Shown: piece after piece, positions 12,485-41,896 of the stretch | Layout: each line of letters starts with the position of its first letter | How positions within the stretch are numbered: the first letter of the stretch is position 1 | Assembly: GCF_047675955.1 (NCBI RefSeq) | Contig: NC_132912.1 | Coordinates: 21,550,500-21,614,499, forward strand | Source: Chlorocebus sabaeus | Lineage: Eukaryota > Chordata > Mammalia > Primates > Cercopithecidae | Direction of reading: 5' to 3' | Length of the DNA: 64,000 bases | Position numbers and translations under genes: made by a program | The notes under the pieces: model-generated | The model's input: only the letters and a program-made list of their open reading frames with translations | Database searches by the model: none | Told to the model about the DNA's origin: nothing

Positions 12485-12564
12485 CTTGCTATGGCATCGT
12501 TCAAGTACCCACTGGACCATGGTTTTGCAGGAAATGTGAATCTCAGGAGAGAGCAGCCAGAGTG
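12485..12564 (+). CDS. MLLT10: MLLT10 (AF10) second coding exon, residues 54-80
   Basis: The acceptor 'catttttcaacag' ends at 12484 and the donor G|GTAAGG begins at 12565. The 80-bp exon takes the reading frame from phase 1 to phase 0. It encodes ACYGIVQVPTGPWFCRKC and then ESQERAARV, with the last three PHD1 zinc ligands C55, C68 and C71 and the family's conserved GPWFC turn. The finger of eight ligands is therefore split between two exons 4.4 kb apart. Skipping this exon alone would shift the frame and destroy PHD1. There are no stops, frameshifts or missing ligands, so the gene looks intact here. Confidence 0.95.
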
Positions 12565-13138
12565 GTAAGGACTATTTATCAAAAACATTAAACTTTAGTG
12601 AGTAGCTTTGGAAATTAGGAACTGCACTCCTGTTGTAGTTTGCGGGGTTGTCCGTCATTTCTTCAGATATCATAATGTAAGAGATAATTTAGGACAAATA
12701 TTGACTTGGAGTATTAAACAGATTTTGTAAAACTGAAAAACAAATGGAATCAAGTGAGTATATTTTGGATACTTTGAAAACATAGAAATATGTAGTCATA
12801 TTTGGACTTTGTTAACTAGTTACAGAATCAAGAAAGCTTGAAGTTTGAAGGTTTCTCTGGCAAATCATAGTTAAAATATAGTGGAAATAGAAACATAAGA
12901 AAGTTACATTGTTAATTCTGTTAGGTTTTGTTTAATGGGAAAAAAACAGTAATTTCAGTGACTATCATATTCTTTTTACTGTATCTTTGGGTGTATAGTT
13001 TAACTTTGAACAGTCACTGATTTCAGGCATTCATTCCCTTTGGCAAACCAACATAATAATATTTTTTGTTGTTGTTGTTTACTTGGGTGGCTACCTTATT
13101 TCAGAACTTTTGTAAACCTCTTATAAGAATGAAGGAGG

Positions 13139-13873
<735 letters not shown>

Positions 13874-13883
13874 AAAGGGAGAT

Positions 13884-15702
<1,819 letters not shown>

Positions 15703-15849
15703 AGAGCAATTTTTTTATAGTTCTGATGGTATGTTTCGGTTCTGTGTGAGAATGCACTTTAGTAGAATTACAGCTGTTACTCTAATGGGATTTAGCAAAT
15801 GGAGGATGAAATCAATCATAGAAAGTTGGGGACTTGGTGAAACCTTTTT

Positions 15850-16146
15850 TTTTTTTTTTTTGAGACGGAGTCTCGCTCTGTCACCCAGGCTGGAGTGCAG
15901 TGGGGCGATCTCAGCTCACTGCAAGCTCCGCCTCCTGGGTTTTATGCCATTCTCCTGCCTCAGCCTCCCAAGTAGCTGGGACTACAGGCGCCCATCACCT
16001 CACCCAGCTAGTTTTTTTTTGTATTTTTTAGTAGAGACGGGGTTTCACCGTGTTAGCCAGGATGGTCTCGATCTTCTGACCTCATGATCCGCCCGTCTCG
16101 GCCTCCCAAAGTGCTGGGATTACAGGCTTGAGCCACCACGCATGGC
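15850..16146 (-). mobile_element. AluY, full length
   Basis: Little diverged, with 'ggcttgagcc' at the head, as in monkey AluY, but 'ggggcgatctcag' in place of the CCGG motif, so an intermediate form. Confidence 0.85.
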
Positions 16147-16479
16147 CATTCTTTATAGAGCTACTCTGACTTTTTTTTTTTGTGTCATGTTATGGTTTGT
16201 GGTGAATAGGTCACTACACAGTGGAACCTATGGTTTATTAGTAAACACTGACAAGGAGATGTGGCTGTTCCGGGGGGTGTCAGAGTAGATTGAAGGCTAG
16301 AAGAGATAAGAAATTAAGGTGGGTATTAAGAGAGAGAAGATAATGAATAGGGAGTGTCAGAATGCCAGCATCATTTGCCTCAAATGCCACTTGTTACCTG
16401 CTTCTCTTTTATTCTCTCTAAGGACATGGTCAAAGTGTCAATGTGAATAAAGTAGTTATCTTGAAAGGTGTATTAGGGC
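16147..16479. other. Unique intron 3 DNA
   Basis: Nothing recognised. Confidence 0.4.
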
Positions 16480-18237
<1,758 letters not shown>

Positions 18238-18313
18238 GTAATATACATTATGTATATATGCATATGTACATACATATATATGTATATTGTGTATATACAT
18301 ATATATATTTTTT
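18238..18313. repeat. AT-rich (TATACA)n-like microsatellite
   Basis: Alternating TA/CA/TG steps without other content. It sits where the poly-T tail of the next antisense Alu is expected, so it is probably a degenerated tail. Confidence 0.85.
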
Positions 18314-19233
<920 letters not shown>

Positions 19234-19329
19234 TGAATTAGTCTTAGGAATCTTTTTTCTACTTTCGTCTGCATACCTGCTTCCATTCTTTTTTTCTGCA
19301 GATTTACTGTGCTACTTGTTCCAACAATG

Positions 19330-19550
19330 AGTAGCTAACTTTTTAAGTGTTTACTATATGCCACATACTGTGCTAAATGTTTTTTTGCCAGTTATTTCAT
19401 TTAAGCATCCTATCACATCTATGAGGTGGATGTTATTCTCATTTTACGGGTAAGGATACTATAGTTTTAAGAGAAACAGATGTTTTATGAGAGTCTGGGA
19501 TGTGATTAAGCTCTTAACCACTATGTTACCTCTTAACCACCATGCTGCCT
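19330..19550 (-). repeat. MIR element
   Basis: In reverse it follows the MIR consensus: 'gtttactatatgccacatac', 'tgctaaatg', 'tatgaggtgga', 'cattttacgg' and 'ctcttaaccactatg'. The last word is partly doubled ('ctcttaaccaccatgctgcc'), a small tandem duplication. Confidence 0.8.
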
Positions 19551-20179
19551 CCTCTGGTGAAAGATGACGATAGCTCAGCTCCTGATCCCCTTTTCCATCT
19601 CCTGTCTCAAAAGCGAGTAAATTTGGTCCCAATCTCATGTTCCTTTAAGAAACAATAAAACAAAAACCCAACTTTGGTTTGGCTTGGATGAGGTACCTAA
19701 CTCTGGACCATTTTGCTATGGTGAGACAATAGGGTCAAGTTACTCAGACAGAGGAAGAACTCTGTGGACTGGAGATAGTTCACTTCTCAGGGAAGGGGGA
19801 TTATGACCTGGCAGTACCCTGACAGATACTGAGCAGTAAAGGTTCAGAAAAGTAAAGGAGCATTTTCAGAAAAGTAAATTGGTGCTATATAGAATGAACT
19901 TGAAAGGGAAGGTTAGAGATGGATTTAGGATGCTACTACTATAAAGATGTGGGAATAGAAAGGGAGTAGAAAAGAAGGGAGCATTTTGAAGGATGAAATG
20001 ACAGAAATGGATATTAGGTAAAGGGAAGGGAATAATCAAAGATGATTCTTAGATATCAAGGTGCTCACTCATTAATGGTGATACCATTAAAAAATATTAG
20101 AGCAGTTGTAGTAGAGAAAGGAGAGCAAGTGAAGAGTAAAGAAAGACCTGTTTTGGGCATGTTGGTTTTGATGCTGCTA
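19551..20179. other. Unique intron 3 DNA
   Basis: Purine-rich in parts; no repeat, exon or RNA gene recognised. Confidence 0.4.
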
Positions 20180-20195
20180 AGATTTTTGTATTGGA

Positions 20196-21009
<814 letters not shown>

Positions 21010-21311
21010 TTTTTTTGTATTTATGTATTTAGAGACAGGGTCTCGCTCTTTGCCCACACTGGAATCAGTGGTGCGAGTTTAGCTCACTGCAACGTCGAAC
21101 TCTGGGACTCAAGGAATCTTCTCACTTCAGTCTCCTGAGTAGCTAGGACTGTAGGCACGTACCACTATGTCCCGCTAATTTAAAAATTTTTGATAAAGAC
21201 AAGGTCTTATTATGTTGCCCAGGTTGGTCTCGAACACCTGGTTTCAAGAGATCCTTCTGTGTTGTCCTCCTAAAGTGTTGGGATTTCAGGCGTGAGCCAC
21301 CATGCCCGACC
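21010..21311 (-). mobile_element. AluJ-like, diverged
   Basis: Ends 'caccatgcccgacc'. Many substitutions mark it as one of the older copies. Confidence 0.8.
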
Positions 21312-21419
21312 TATTTTTTATTTAGTGAGCATTTATTCTGAATTACTGCAGGCTGAAGTGACTTACTAGAAATTTTATCTACTGATATAATTTTGATGAG
21401 GTACAGAGGAATTTTAAAA

Positions 21420-22655
<1,236 letters not shown>

Positions 22656-22902
22656 CCTTCATTCTTTTATTTTAATTGTGTGGTGATTTGGAGGTCATAT
22701 GCTCTGTTTCTTTTCTTTTAGTGATTGCACTTAAAAGTTCTAACATGCATACTTAATGTTTTTCTGAGTCTTAATATCCGTACTCCTTTTCAACAAAGCG
22801 AAGGTCCTTGGGATGCCTTGATTCCCTTTGTTCTTTTTCCCTTGCACAATCTGTGTTATTGTTGTATTGTTGTCTTTATTATTCTACTGTTTTGTTTTGT
22901 GT

Positions 22903-23325
22903 TTTTTTTTAAGATAGGGTCTCACTGTGTTGCCCAGGCTGGTCTGAAACTCTTGGGCTCATGTGATCCTCTCACTTTAGCCTTCTGATTAGCTGGAATT
23001 GCTCCTTTTTTTTTTTTTTTTTTTTTTTGGTGATGGAGTCTCACTGCTGCCCAGGCTGGAGTGCAGTGGTGTGATCTTGGCTCTCTGCAACCTCCGCCTT
23101 TTCATGTTCAAGTGATTCTCATGGGTTCAAGTGATTCTCATGCCTCAGCGTCTCGAATAGCTGGGACTACAGGCACATGCCACCACGTCCGGCTAATTTT
23201 TATATTTTTAGTAGGGACGGGTTTTCACCATGTTGGCCAGTCTGTTCTTGAACTCCTGACCTCAGGTGATTCTCCCTCTTCGGCCTCCCAAAGTGCTGGT
23301 ATTACAGGCTTGAGCCACTGTGTGT
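22903..23325 (-). mobile_element. Alu fragment followed by a full Alu
   Basis: A monomer-like fragment 22903-23005 is followed by an Alu (23007-23325) whose arm contains a 19-bp-period tandem: 'ttcaagtgattctcatg' at 23107 and 23126. Confidence 0.8.
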
Positions 23326-23389
23326 CTTACTTTGAATCTTTTAAATAATAATGTGTTTACAAAAAAAAAGTTATTTATAATTAGGCTTA

Positions 23390-24922
<1,533 letters not shown>

Positions 24923-25182
24923 GTTATTTTTTTACTTAAAAGTGAAAGACATTTTGAAGCTTTTATGACAGCTCTCTTAAGTCATTAGGGAGTATGCTTT
25001 TTCTTTCTTCCTACTGTATTGTCCTTAGTGCATAGTTTTCATATTCAGGGTTATCCCATGGTCAAAGCACAGCAGCTGGAACTGCAGTCATTGTGACTAC
25101 AAAATAAGTTCCAGGCAGAAAGAAGGGGAGAAAGGGGAGAGAGTAAGGTTCGAGTGTGCTTCTCTAACTGAGTTGTACTCTT

Positions 25183-25458
25183 TTTTTTTTTTTTTTTTTG
25201 AGAGAGAGTGTTGCTCTATTACCCAGGCTGGAGCACGGTGGCTGTGATCCTCTGCCTCCCGGGTTCTCCTGCCTTAGCTTCCCGAGTTGCTGGGATTACA
25301 GGCATGCGCCGCCACGCCTGGCTAATTTTTGTATTTTTAGTAGAGATGGGGTTTCACCATGTTGGCCAGGCTGGTCTCGAACTCATGTCCCCAGGTGATC
25401 TGCCCTCCTTGGCCTCCCAAGATGCTGGGATTACAGGCGTGAGCCACCGCGCCTGGCC
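25183..25458 (-). mobile_element. Alu with 15-bp target-site duplication
   Basis: Exact duplicates 'ctgagttgtactctt' at 25168-25182 and 25459-25473. The right arm is short ('gcacggtggctgtgatcctc'). Confidence 0.95.
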
Positions 25459-25473
25459 CTGAGTTGTACTCTT

Positions 25474-26054
25474 AAATTAATTCTTGAGGCTCCGCTCAAC
25501 AATTTATGTTTACTTTTACTGGCTCTTAATTGTTATGGAGCCTGCAAAATGCGGTCATAAAGTTGGACCCATTGATAAACTGGTTAAAGTGAGAGTTTTG
25601 TTAGTAGGGAAGAAGGAGAAAATGGACTGGGATTGGTAGCTGCAGAATCTGTTACAGTTTGCCTAATGGGGTTCATTGCTCCAGGCCAGTCTCTTAAGTT
25701 TTTTTCTTGACTTGAATTTCTGCATCCTTTAGATAATGGATTTTGGGCCCCATACCTTCTCTCAGCATCCCCTTGGATTTCTAGAATGACTCGTCTACTC
25801 ATGTCTGGAGCAAGCATCTAATTTCTGTGCAGCTTCTCTAGTCTTAGTAGTCCAGGGCATGTTTTTCTAGAGTCTCTTCCTGTTATGACATGGGCCCTTA
25901 TCAGCTCTTGTCCTTGTGTAGGGAACCCAGTTAGAGCTTTTCTCCGTATCTTTAGTCTATGTTGCTGTCATAGTCAGTCCTACCCTCTAAAGTATTGTTT
26001 CTGATAGCTTCGTTAACTGCCTCAGCTTCAATTAATACTGATTCCTTTAGCTGT
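25474..26054. other. Unique intron 3 DNA
   Basis: No recognised repeat or exon. Confidence 0.4.
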
Positions 26055-26335
26055 TTGTTTTTGAGACAGGGTCTTGCCATTACCCAGGCTAGAGTGCAGT
26101 GATGCTATCTCAGCTCACTGCAACCTCCGCCTCCTGGATTCAAGCGATTCTTCTGCCTTAGCCTCCTGAGGCACTACAGATGGGCACCACCAAGCCCAGC
26201 TAATTTTTGTATTTTTAGTAGAGATGGGGTTTTGCATGTTGTCCAGGCTGGTCTCGAACTTCTGACCTCAAGTGATTTGCCTGACTCGGCCTTCCAAAGT
26301 TCTGGGATTACAGGCGTGAGCTATCGTGCCTGGCC
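26055..26335 (-). mobile_element. Alu, antisense
   Basis: Lacks a long T tract; internal gap near 26170 ('ctcctgaggcactac'). Confidence 0.85.
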
Positions 26336-26390
26336 TCATTTAGCTTTAAAATTCTTTTTTATTTCTGACACCTGGAGATTTACCTTTATT

Positions 26391-26433
26391 CACATAATTA
26401 AAAATTATGTGAAAACAATTAAAAATTGTTTTC
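26391..26433. repeat. Two abutting perfect hairpins
   Basis: cacataatt-aaa-aattatgtg (26391-26411) and gaaaacaatt-aaa-aattgttttc (26411-26433) share one G. Both have AAA loops and no mismatch in 9- and 10-bp stems. Confidence 0.9.
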
Positions 26434-26449
26434 AGATTTATTTTTGATT

Positions 26450-26750
26450 TATTTATTTTTTTGAGATGGAGTCTTGCTCTGTCACTCAGGCTGGAGTGCA
26501 GTGGTGTGATCTTAGCTCACTGCAACCTCTGCCTCCCGGGTTCAGGGGTTCAGGTGATTCTCCTGCCTTAGCCTCCTGAGTAGCTGGGATTGCAGGTGCG
26601 CGCCACCACACCCGGCTGATTTTTGTATTTTTAGTAGAGACGGGGTTTTACCACGTTGGTCAGGCTGGTCTCGAACTTCTGACCTCATGATCTGCCTGCC
26701 TCAGCCTCCCAAAGTGCTGGGATTATAGGTGTGAGCCACAGTGCCCGGCC
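26450..26750 (-). mobile_element. Alu, antisense
   Basis: Complete; 'ggttcagg' is doubled at 26540-26554. Confidence 0.9.
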
Positions 26751-27737
<987 letters not shown>

Positions 27738-27915
27738 TTTTGCTAATTTCGAAGACAAAAGTATACAGCAGTGTTATTACTTTCTGGTGTTAATTTTTCT
27801 TTTTTTCTCTGTAATTAATATTTGTCCTGTATTTCAACTTTCCTCGTTTTTTTTTTTTTTTTTTCCTAAGGCTATAAGATTAAATCTTTATATCTTTATA
27901 TATCTTCTCACTGCT

Positions 27916-28212
27916 TTTTGTTTGTTTGTTTGAGATGGAGTTTTGCTCTTGTCACCCAGACTGGAGTATAGTGGAGGTAATCTCAGCTCACTGCAACCTC
28001 CACCTCCTGGGTTCAAGCAATTCTCCTGCCTCAGCCTCCTGAGTACCAAGGATTACAGGCGCCAACACGTCCGGCTAGTTTTTGTATTTTTAGTAGAGAG
28101 GGAGTTTCACCATATTGGCCAGGCTGGTGTCGAACTCCTGACCTTAGGTGATCCACCTGCCTCGGCCTCCCAAAGTGCTAGGATTACAGGCGTGAGCCAC
28201 CGCGCCTGGCCT
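27916..28212 (-). mobile_element. Alu, antisense
   Basis: Tail is (GTTT)n, head 'caccgcgcctggcc'. Right-arm gap near 28050. Confidence 0.9.
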
Positions 28213-28261
28213 CTCTCATTGCTTGCTTAAATAATCTGCGTGGTTATTGTATTAGGTAGTT

Positions 28262-28455
28262 TATAGATTCCCTTTTCCTTTCCTTCCTTTTATCATCTTT
28301 CCTGTTTATTTTCTTCTTCCTCTTCTTTCCCTCTCCTCTTTTTCCTCTCTTTGATTTTATTCTTCTCTCTTCTTCCTTACCCCTTCCTCCTCCCTCTTTC
28401 CTCTCTCCTCTTACTTTCCCTTGTCTTACTCTCCTCCCCCTTCCTTTCCTTTTTA
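28262..28455. repeat. Polypyrimidine tract
   Basis: Nearly pure C/T on the + strand over about 190 bases with TTCC/TCTT motifs. Potential triplex-forming sequence; not clearly part of an Alu. Confidence 0.8.
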
Positions 28456-28699
28456 AACCAGGGACCTTCTTCTGGGTACCATCTGCTTGCTCCCATCTGG
28501 ACTGTTTGCTCTTTAGGTTTGCTATATAGATACTGGAACATCCCTTCACCATTATCTTGGCATTTTCTTCTTGCTTATATTGGATTCCCTGTTTTTTAGC
28601 CCCCTACTCCCCTGTTTCTTTATATTTAAGAAGGCACATCTTCTGGCAGCTTCATAGGAAAAGGCACATGAGAAATAAATTAGGGTTTGCATGGTTAAT

Positions 28700-29779
<1,080 letters not shown>

Positions 29780-30150
29780 ATTCTGATTTCTTTTTAATTG
29801 TTTGTGTGTGGTAGTTCTCTCTGGATTTAGTATTTTTCTCTTTAACCTGGTTATTCTGATATTCACGATGATGTGCTTTCTTTTACACATTGTACTAGGT
29901 ACACAGTGATCCTTTTGATTTGTTAGCTCACGTTTCGGAATGTGAGTTTAGGTCAGAGAGAAAGTTTTTGAATTATTCCTTTGAAAATTTCCTCAATTCT
30001 GTTTTGTTTGCCTTTTCTGTATTTTTAAAAAATTTTGGATGTTGGAGTTTCTAATTTGATCCTATAATTTTTGTATTTTCTGTTTCAGTTGTATAGCTCT
30101 TTTTACTCTACTTTCTGAGGTGATTCCCCACTTTCTCTTCCAACTCTTTA
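29780..30150 (-). mobile_element. Ancient L1 remnant, continued
   Basis: Old L1M/HAL1-like antisense text, degraded. Confidence 0.45.
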
Positions 30151-30156
30151 CTTAAA

Positions 30157-30596
<440 letters not shown>

Positions 30597-30607
30597 TCCT
30601 TCACTTA

Positions 30608-32890
<2,283 letters not shown>

Positions 32891-33026
32891 TTATTTTTCT
32901 TCTTTTAATTGTTATAATACTTGTCCTTTATTGTAGACTGCCTCAAATCCTTTTCTAGAAATTTTAGGTTTCAGTACATATAAATATCCTAAAATAACAT
33001 AAACTCCTATTCATTCACTCATCAAG

Positions 33027-33105
33027 GGTGCAGTGAGCTATGATCCTGACACTGTACTCCAGCCTGGGTGACAGAGTGAGACCCTATCTCTAAGAAAAAA
33101 GAAAA
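33027..33105 (+). mobile_element. Alu 3' tip, sense
   Basis: Only the last part of the right arm ('gggtgcagtgagctatgatc' onward) and tail are present: a 5'-truncated insertion or deletion remnant. Confidence 0.8.
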
Positions 33106-33233
33106 AATCAAAGAGATCATGGGCTTAGATGAACTAAATATATGACTGAGCAAGTTTATTATCTTCTTTTTTTAAAAAAAGTTTTTTAAAAAAAATTTTT
33201 AGATTTTTTTTTTTTTCAGGATCCCCTTGACTG

Positions 33234-33435
33234 ATTTATTTATTTTTTATTTTTTATTTTTTTATTTTTATTTTTTTAATTTATTTATTATTATTAAACT
33301 TCAAGTTGTAGGGTACATGTGCACAACGTGCAGGTTTGCTACATATGTATACTTGTGCCATGTTGGTGTGCTGCACCCATCAACTCGTCATTTACATCAG
33401 GTATAACTCCCAATGCAGTCCCTCCCCCCTCCCCC
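33234..33435 (-). mobile_element. L1PA-type 3' end, 5'-truncated
   Basis: 'ggtacatgtgcacaacgtgc' and 'catatgtatacttgtgccat' are the reverse complement of the primate L1PA 3' UTR end. The T-rich run before it is the poly-A tail. About 170 bp of the element remain. Confidence 0.85.
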
Positions 33436-33436
33436 C

Positions 33437-34375
<939 letters not shown>

Positions 34376-34897
34376 TAACCATTTTTTCTGTATGCAGTTC
34401 AGTGGCATTAAGTACATTCACAGTATTTTATAATCATCAGCAGTATATATTTCCAGAACTAATCCCAAAGAGAAATTCTGTACCCCGTAAGCATAACTCT
34501 CATTTCACCCTCTCTGTAGCCCCTGGTAACTTCTGTTTTCTATCAAGTTGCCTAGTTTAGCTACCTCATGTAAGTGGAATCTTATATTTGTTCTTTTGTA
34601 TGTAGCTTATTTCACTTTGAATGTTTTCAGGGTTCATCTATGTTGTAGCATGTATCGGAATTTGAATCTTGTTTATAGCTGAATATTACATAATCCATTA
34701 TTATGTATATACCGTATTTTGTTTAGCCATTCATCTGTTGATGGAAACTTGGGTTGTTTCTACCTTTTTGCTATTGTGAATAATGCTAAGCTGAACATTG
34801 GTATTCTAGCATCTGTTTTAATCTCTCTTTTTTTTTTGAGTGGGGGGGTATACATTAGGAATGAAGTTGCTGGATCGTATGGTAATTCTGTTTGGCT

Positions 34898-35193
<296 letters not shown>

Positions 35194-35347
35194 CTGTTTG
35201 GCCTTTTGAGGAACTGCCAAAATGTTTTTCACAGAGACTTCAGCATTTTGTATTCCTACCAACAATGCATGAAGATTCAGTTTTTTCCCACTCAAGTCTT
35301 TTTCAGTTTTCTTCAACTCTTGTTATTTTCGGTTGTTGTTGTTACTG

Positions 35348-35637
35348 TTTTTGAGACAGGGTCTTGTTCTGTCACTCAGCATTGAAGTGCAGTGGCTGGA
35401 ACATGGCTCACTGGAGTGTCAACCTCCTGGGATCAGGCATTTGTCCCACCTACACTCCTGTGTAGCTGGGACCACAGGCACACACCACCACCACTGCCAC
35501 CTCATTTTATTGATTTTTATAGAGAGGTAGCTTCACTATGTTGTCCAGGCAGATTTTGAACTTCTGGACTCAAGCAGTTCTCCTGCCTCAGCCTCCCCAG
35601 AGTATTACGATTACAAGTGTGAGTCATGATACCTGGT
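35348..35637 (-). mobile_element. AluJ-like, strongly diverged
   Basis: Recognisable by 'gagacagggtcttgttctgt' and 'tagctgggaccacaggcac'. Among the oldest Alus here. Confidence 0.75.
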
Positions 35638-36075
35638 CAGTTTTCTGGTTTTTGATGATAGCCATGCTAATGATGTGAAGTGGTATCTTGTTTTGATTTG
35701 CATTTTCCCAGTGATTAGTGATACAAGCATCTTTTCATCTGCTTGTTGGCCATTGTGTGTATTCTTTGGAGAAATGTCTGTTCAGGTCCTTTGCCCTTTT
35801 TGTGTGACTTTCTGTTGTTGAAATATCAGTATTCTTTATCTACTTCTAGATCCTAGATCCAGTATCTAATTTTAGATTCCAGACCGTTCTTAGATATATG
35901 ATTTGTGAATACTTTATCCCATTCTGTGTGTTGTCTTTTCACTCTGTTGATAGTCATGTCCTTTTATGCACAGAGATTTTAATTGTGATGAAGTTCAATT
36001 TATCTTTCCAAGAAATGATTGTCAAATTTAGTGCAGTGAAGATTTCCCCGTGTTTTCTTCTAAATGTTTCTATAA

Positions 36076-36372
<297 letters not shown>

Positions 36373-36592
36373 GCAACACTATTTTGATTACTGTAGCTTT
36401 GTAGTAAGTTTTGAAATCAGGAAGTGTAATGTCTTCACATTTATTCTTCCTTTTCAAGATTGTTTTGACTATTTGAGGTCCCTTGAGATTCTTCATGAGT
36501 TTTAGAATGTATGTTTTTTTTATTTCTGCAAAAAGCATTCTTGGGATTTTGATAGGGATTTGATTGAATGTGTAGATTGCTTTGGAGTGTAA

Positions 36593-37036
<444 letters not shown>

Positions 37037-37134
37037 TAGCCACACCCGCTTTCCTCCTGCCACCAGACTTAGTCATAACCACTAATGTATTCCTCATTTT
37101 GGTAATTTTGTTATCTCAAGGATGTTATATATTA

Positions 37135-37569
<435 letters not shown>

Positions 37570-37719
37570 TTAATTACTTATTTGCTGAAAGATAATCTCA
37601 GTTATTTCCACTTGTAGGTTATTAAGAATAAAACTGCTATAAACGTTACACGGGTTTTCATGTGAACATAAGTCTTCATTTATTAATTTTGATGGGCATT
37701 AGTGATATCTCATTGTGTG

Positions 37720-38041
37720 CATTATTATTATTATTTATTTTATTTTATTTTATTTTTTTTTGAGACGGAGTCTCGCTCTGTCGCCCAGCCTGGAGTGCAG
37801 TGGCGCGATGTGGGCTCACAGCAAGCTCTGCCTCCCGGGTTCATGCCATTCTCCTGCCTCAGCTTGCTGGGTAGCTGGAACTACAGGCGCCTGCCACTGC
37901 ACTTGGCTAATTTTTTGTATTTTTAGTAGAGACGGGGTTTCACCATGTTAGCCAGGATGGTCTCGATCTCCTGACCTCGTGATCCTTCCGCCTCGGCCTT
38001 CCAAAGTGTTGGGATTATAGGCGTGAGCCACCGCGCCCAGC
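37720..38041 (-). mobile_element. AluY-like with (TTATT)n tail
   Basis: Tail microsatellite at 37723-37760; little diverged, ends 'caccgcgcccagcc'. Confidence 0.9.
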
Positions 38042-38315
38042 CTATTATTATTATTTTTTTGAGACAGGGTCTTGCTCTGTTACTTAGGCTTTGAAGGGCA
38101 GTGTCATGCTCATGGCTCATTGCCGCCTTAACCCTCCGAGTAGCTGGGACTATGGGTGTATGCCACTACACCCAGCCAATGTTTTTAAAAATATGTTTTT
38201 GGAGAGATGGGGTCTTGCTATGTTGCTTAGGCTGGTTTTGAACTTCTGAGCTAAAGCTGTGCTCTAGACTGGTCTCCTAAAGTGCTGGGATTACAGGCCA
38301 CTACACACGCCTCAT
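38042..38315 (-). mobile_element. Old Alu, diverged
   Basis: 'gagacagggtcttgctctgt' start, then strong divergence. Ends near 'cactacacacgcctc'. Confidence 0.7.
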
Positions 38316-38401
38316 TGTGTTTTTAATACGTATTTACTTAGTGGCTAATGATGTTGACCATCTTTTCAGGTGCTTATTTGGTACCTTTTTTTTTTTTTTT
38401 T

Positions 38402-38507
38402 TAAATATGGAACACTTTAAGAATTTGCATGTCATCACTGTGCAGTGAGCATGCTAATCTTCTCTGTATTGATTCAATTTTGGTATATGTGCTCCTGAGA
38501 CAAGCAC
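38402..38507 (-). pseudogene. Retroposed U6 snRNA pseudogene
   Basis: In reverse it follows U6 over its full length of about 106 nt: 'gagcacatatacc', then 'acagagaagattagcatg', then 'catgcaaattc' and 'gttccatattta'. It includes the ACAGAGA box that pairs with 5' splice sites. Several substitutions, among them the altered 5' end GTGCTTGTCTCAGG, mark it as non-functional. A T run at 38386-38402 (A run on the U6 strand) indicates L1-mediated retroposition with a poly-A tail. It lies inside L1M text. Confidence 0.9.
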
Positions 38508-38536
38508 TAATACTTTTATATATCCTCTGTTCATCA

Positions 38537-38931
<395 letters not shown>

Positions 38932-39400
38932 ATTCCACCCTTGATAGGTGGAATGTTCTCTAAATGTCCATGGATCCAGTTAGTTCATGGGGTTGAATTC
39001 AATATTCTTTCTGTGAATACATGTGTAGTTTTAACAGTTGTTACAGAGAAATACTGAAGTCTCTATAGTGGATTTATGCGTTTCTCCATTCTCTTCCATC
39101 AGTTTTTCTGTCATATATTTTGTATTCTTGTTTTGGTGCACACACATTTAGGAATGTTATGTCCTCTTGGTGGATTGACCTCTCTCTCAATAAATAATTT
39201 CCTTCTTAGTCTCTAGTACTTTTTCTTTGCTCTGAAGTATGCTGTTCCTGATATTAATATAGTCACTCCAGTTTTTCTTTAATTAATGTTTGCATCATAT
39301 ACCTTTTTAATTTTTTTTTGCTTTCAGCATGCTTATTCGAAGTAAATTTCTTGTACACAAAATAGTGTTAGGTTATGTTTTCTTTCTTTTTCTTTTCTGT

Positions 39401-40328
<928 letters not shown>

Positions 40329-40402
40329 GTTTTTGTCTTTTATTTGCTGTATTTAGGTATCTGGGTCATTTACATAGTTACAGATGTTGTCAGACTCTCC
40401 TT

Positions 40403-40695
40403 TTGTTTGTTTTTTTTTTTCAGACAAAGTCTTACTCGCCCAGGCTGGAAGTGCAGTGGCTCAATCTTGGCCCACTGCAACCTTTGCCTCCTGGGTTCAA
40501 GCAGTTCTTGTGCCTCAGTCTCCCAAGTAGATGGGATTACAAGCATGTGCCACCACACCTGGCTAATTTTTATATTTTTAGTAGAGATGGGGTTTCACCA
40601 TGTTGGCTAGGCTGGTCTTGAACTCCCGGCCTTAGGTGATTCACCCACCTTGGCCTCCCAAAGTGCTGGAATTACAGGCCTGAGCCACCATGCCT
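40403..40695 (-). mobile_element. Alu in L1
   Basis: Antisense, starts 'ttttttttttcagacaaagt'; ends 'caccatgcctc'. Confidence 0.9.
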
Positions 40696-40865
40696 CATTT
40701 TAGTTTTTGTTTTTTGATTGTTCTTTTTCCTGCTTTCTTTTGGGTTACTTGAACATTTTTGGAATTCCATTTTTCTTGTCTTTTTTTTTTTTTCCTACCC
40801 CAATTCACTATGCCAAAACCATTTTTCTTTATTGTGTTTTATATCTGTTTATTTTAGTTTGTTAA

Positions 40866-41200
<335 letters not shown>

Positions 41201-41206
41201 ACATAT

Positions 41207-41482
<276 letters not shown>

Positions 41483-41577
41483 ATTTGTTTCGGTTAATTC
41501 TGATACATCTGTGAGATATTAGAATTAAGATATCTCGATGTTTGCATTTGTTTATTGCCTTTTTCCGTTCAATTTGA

Positions 41578-41896
<319 letters not shown>

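Noticed and set aside
38402..38507. Functional U6 gene
   Set aside because: Many substitutions, poly-A tail of retroposition and no upstream snRNA promoter elements.
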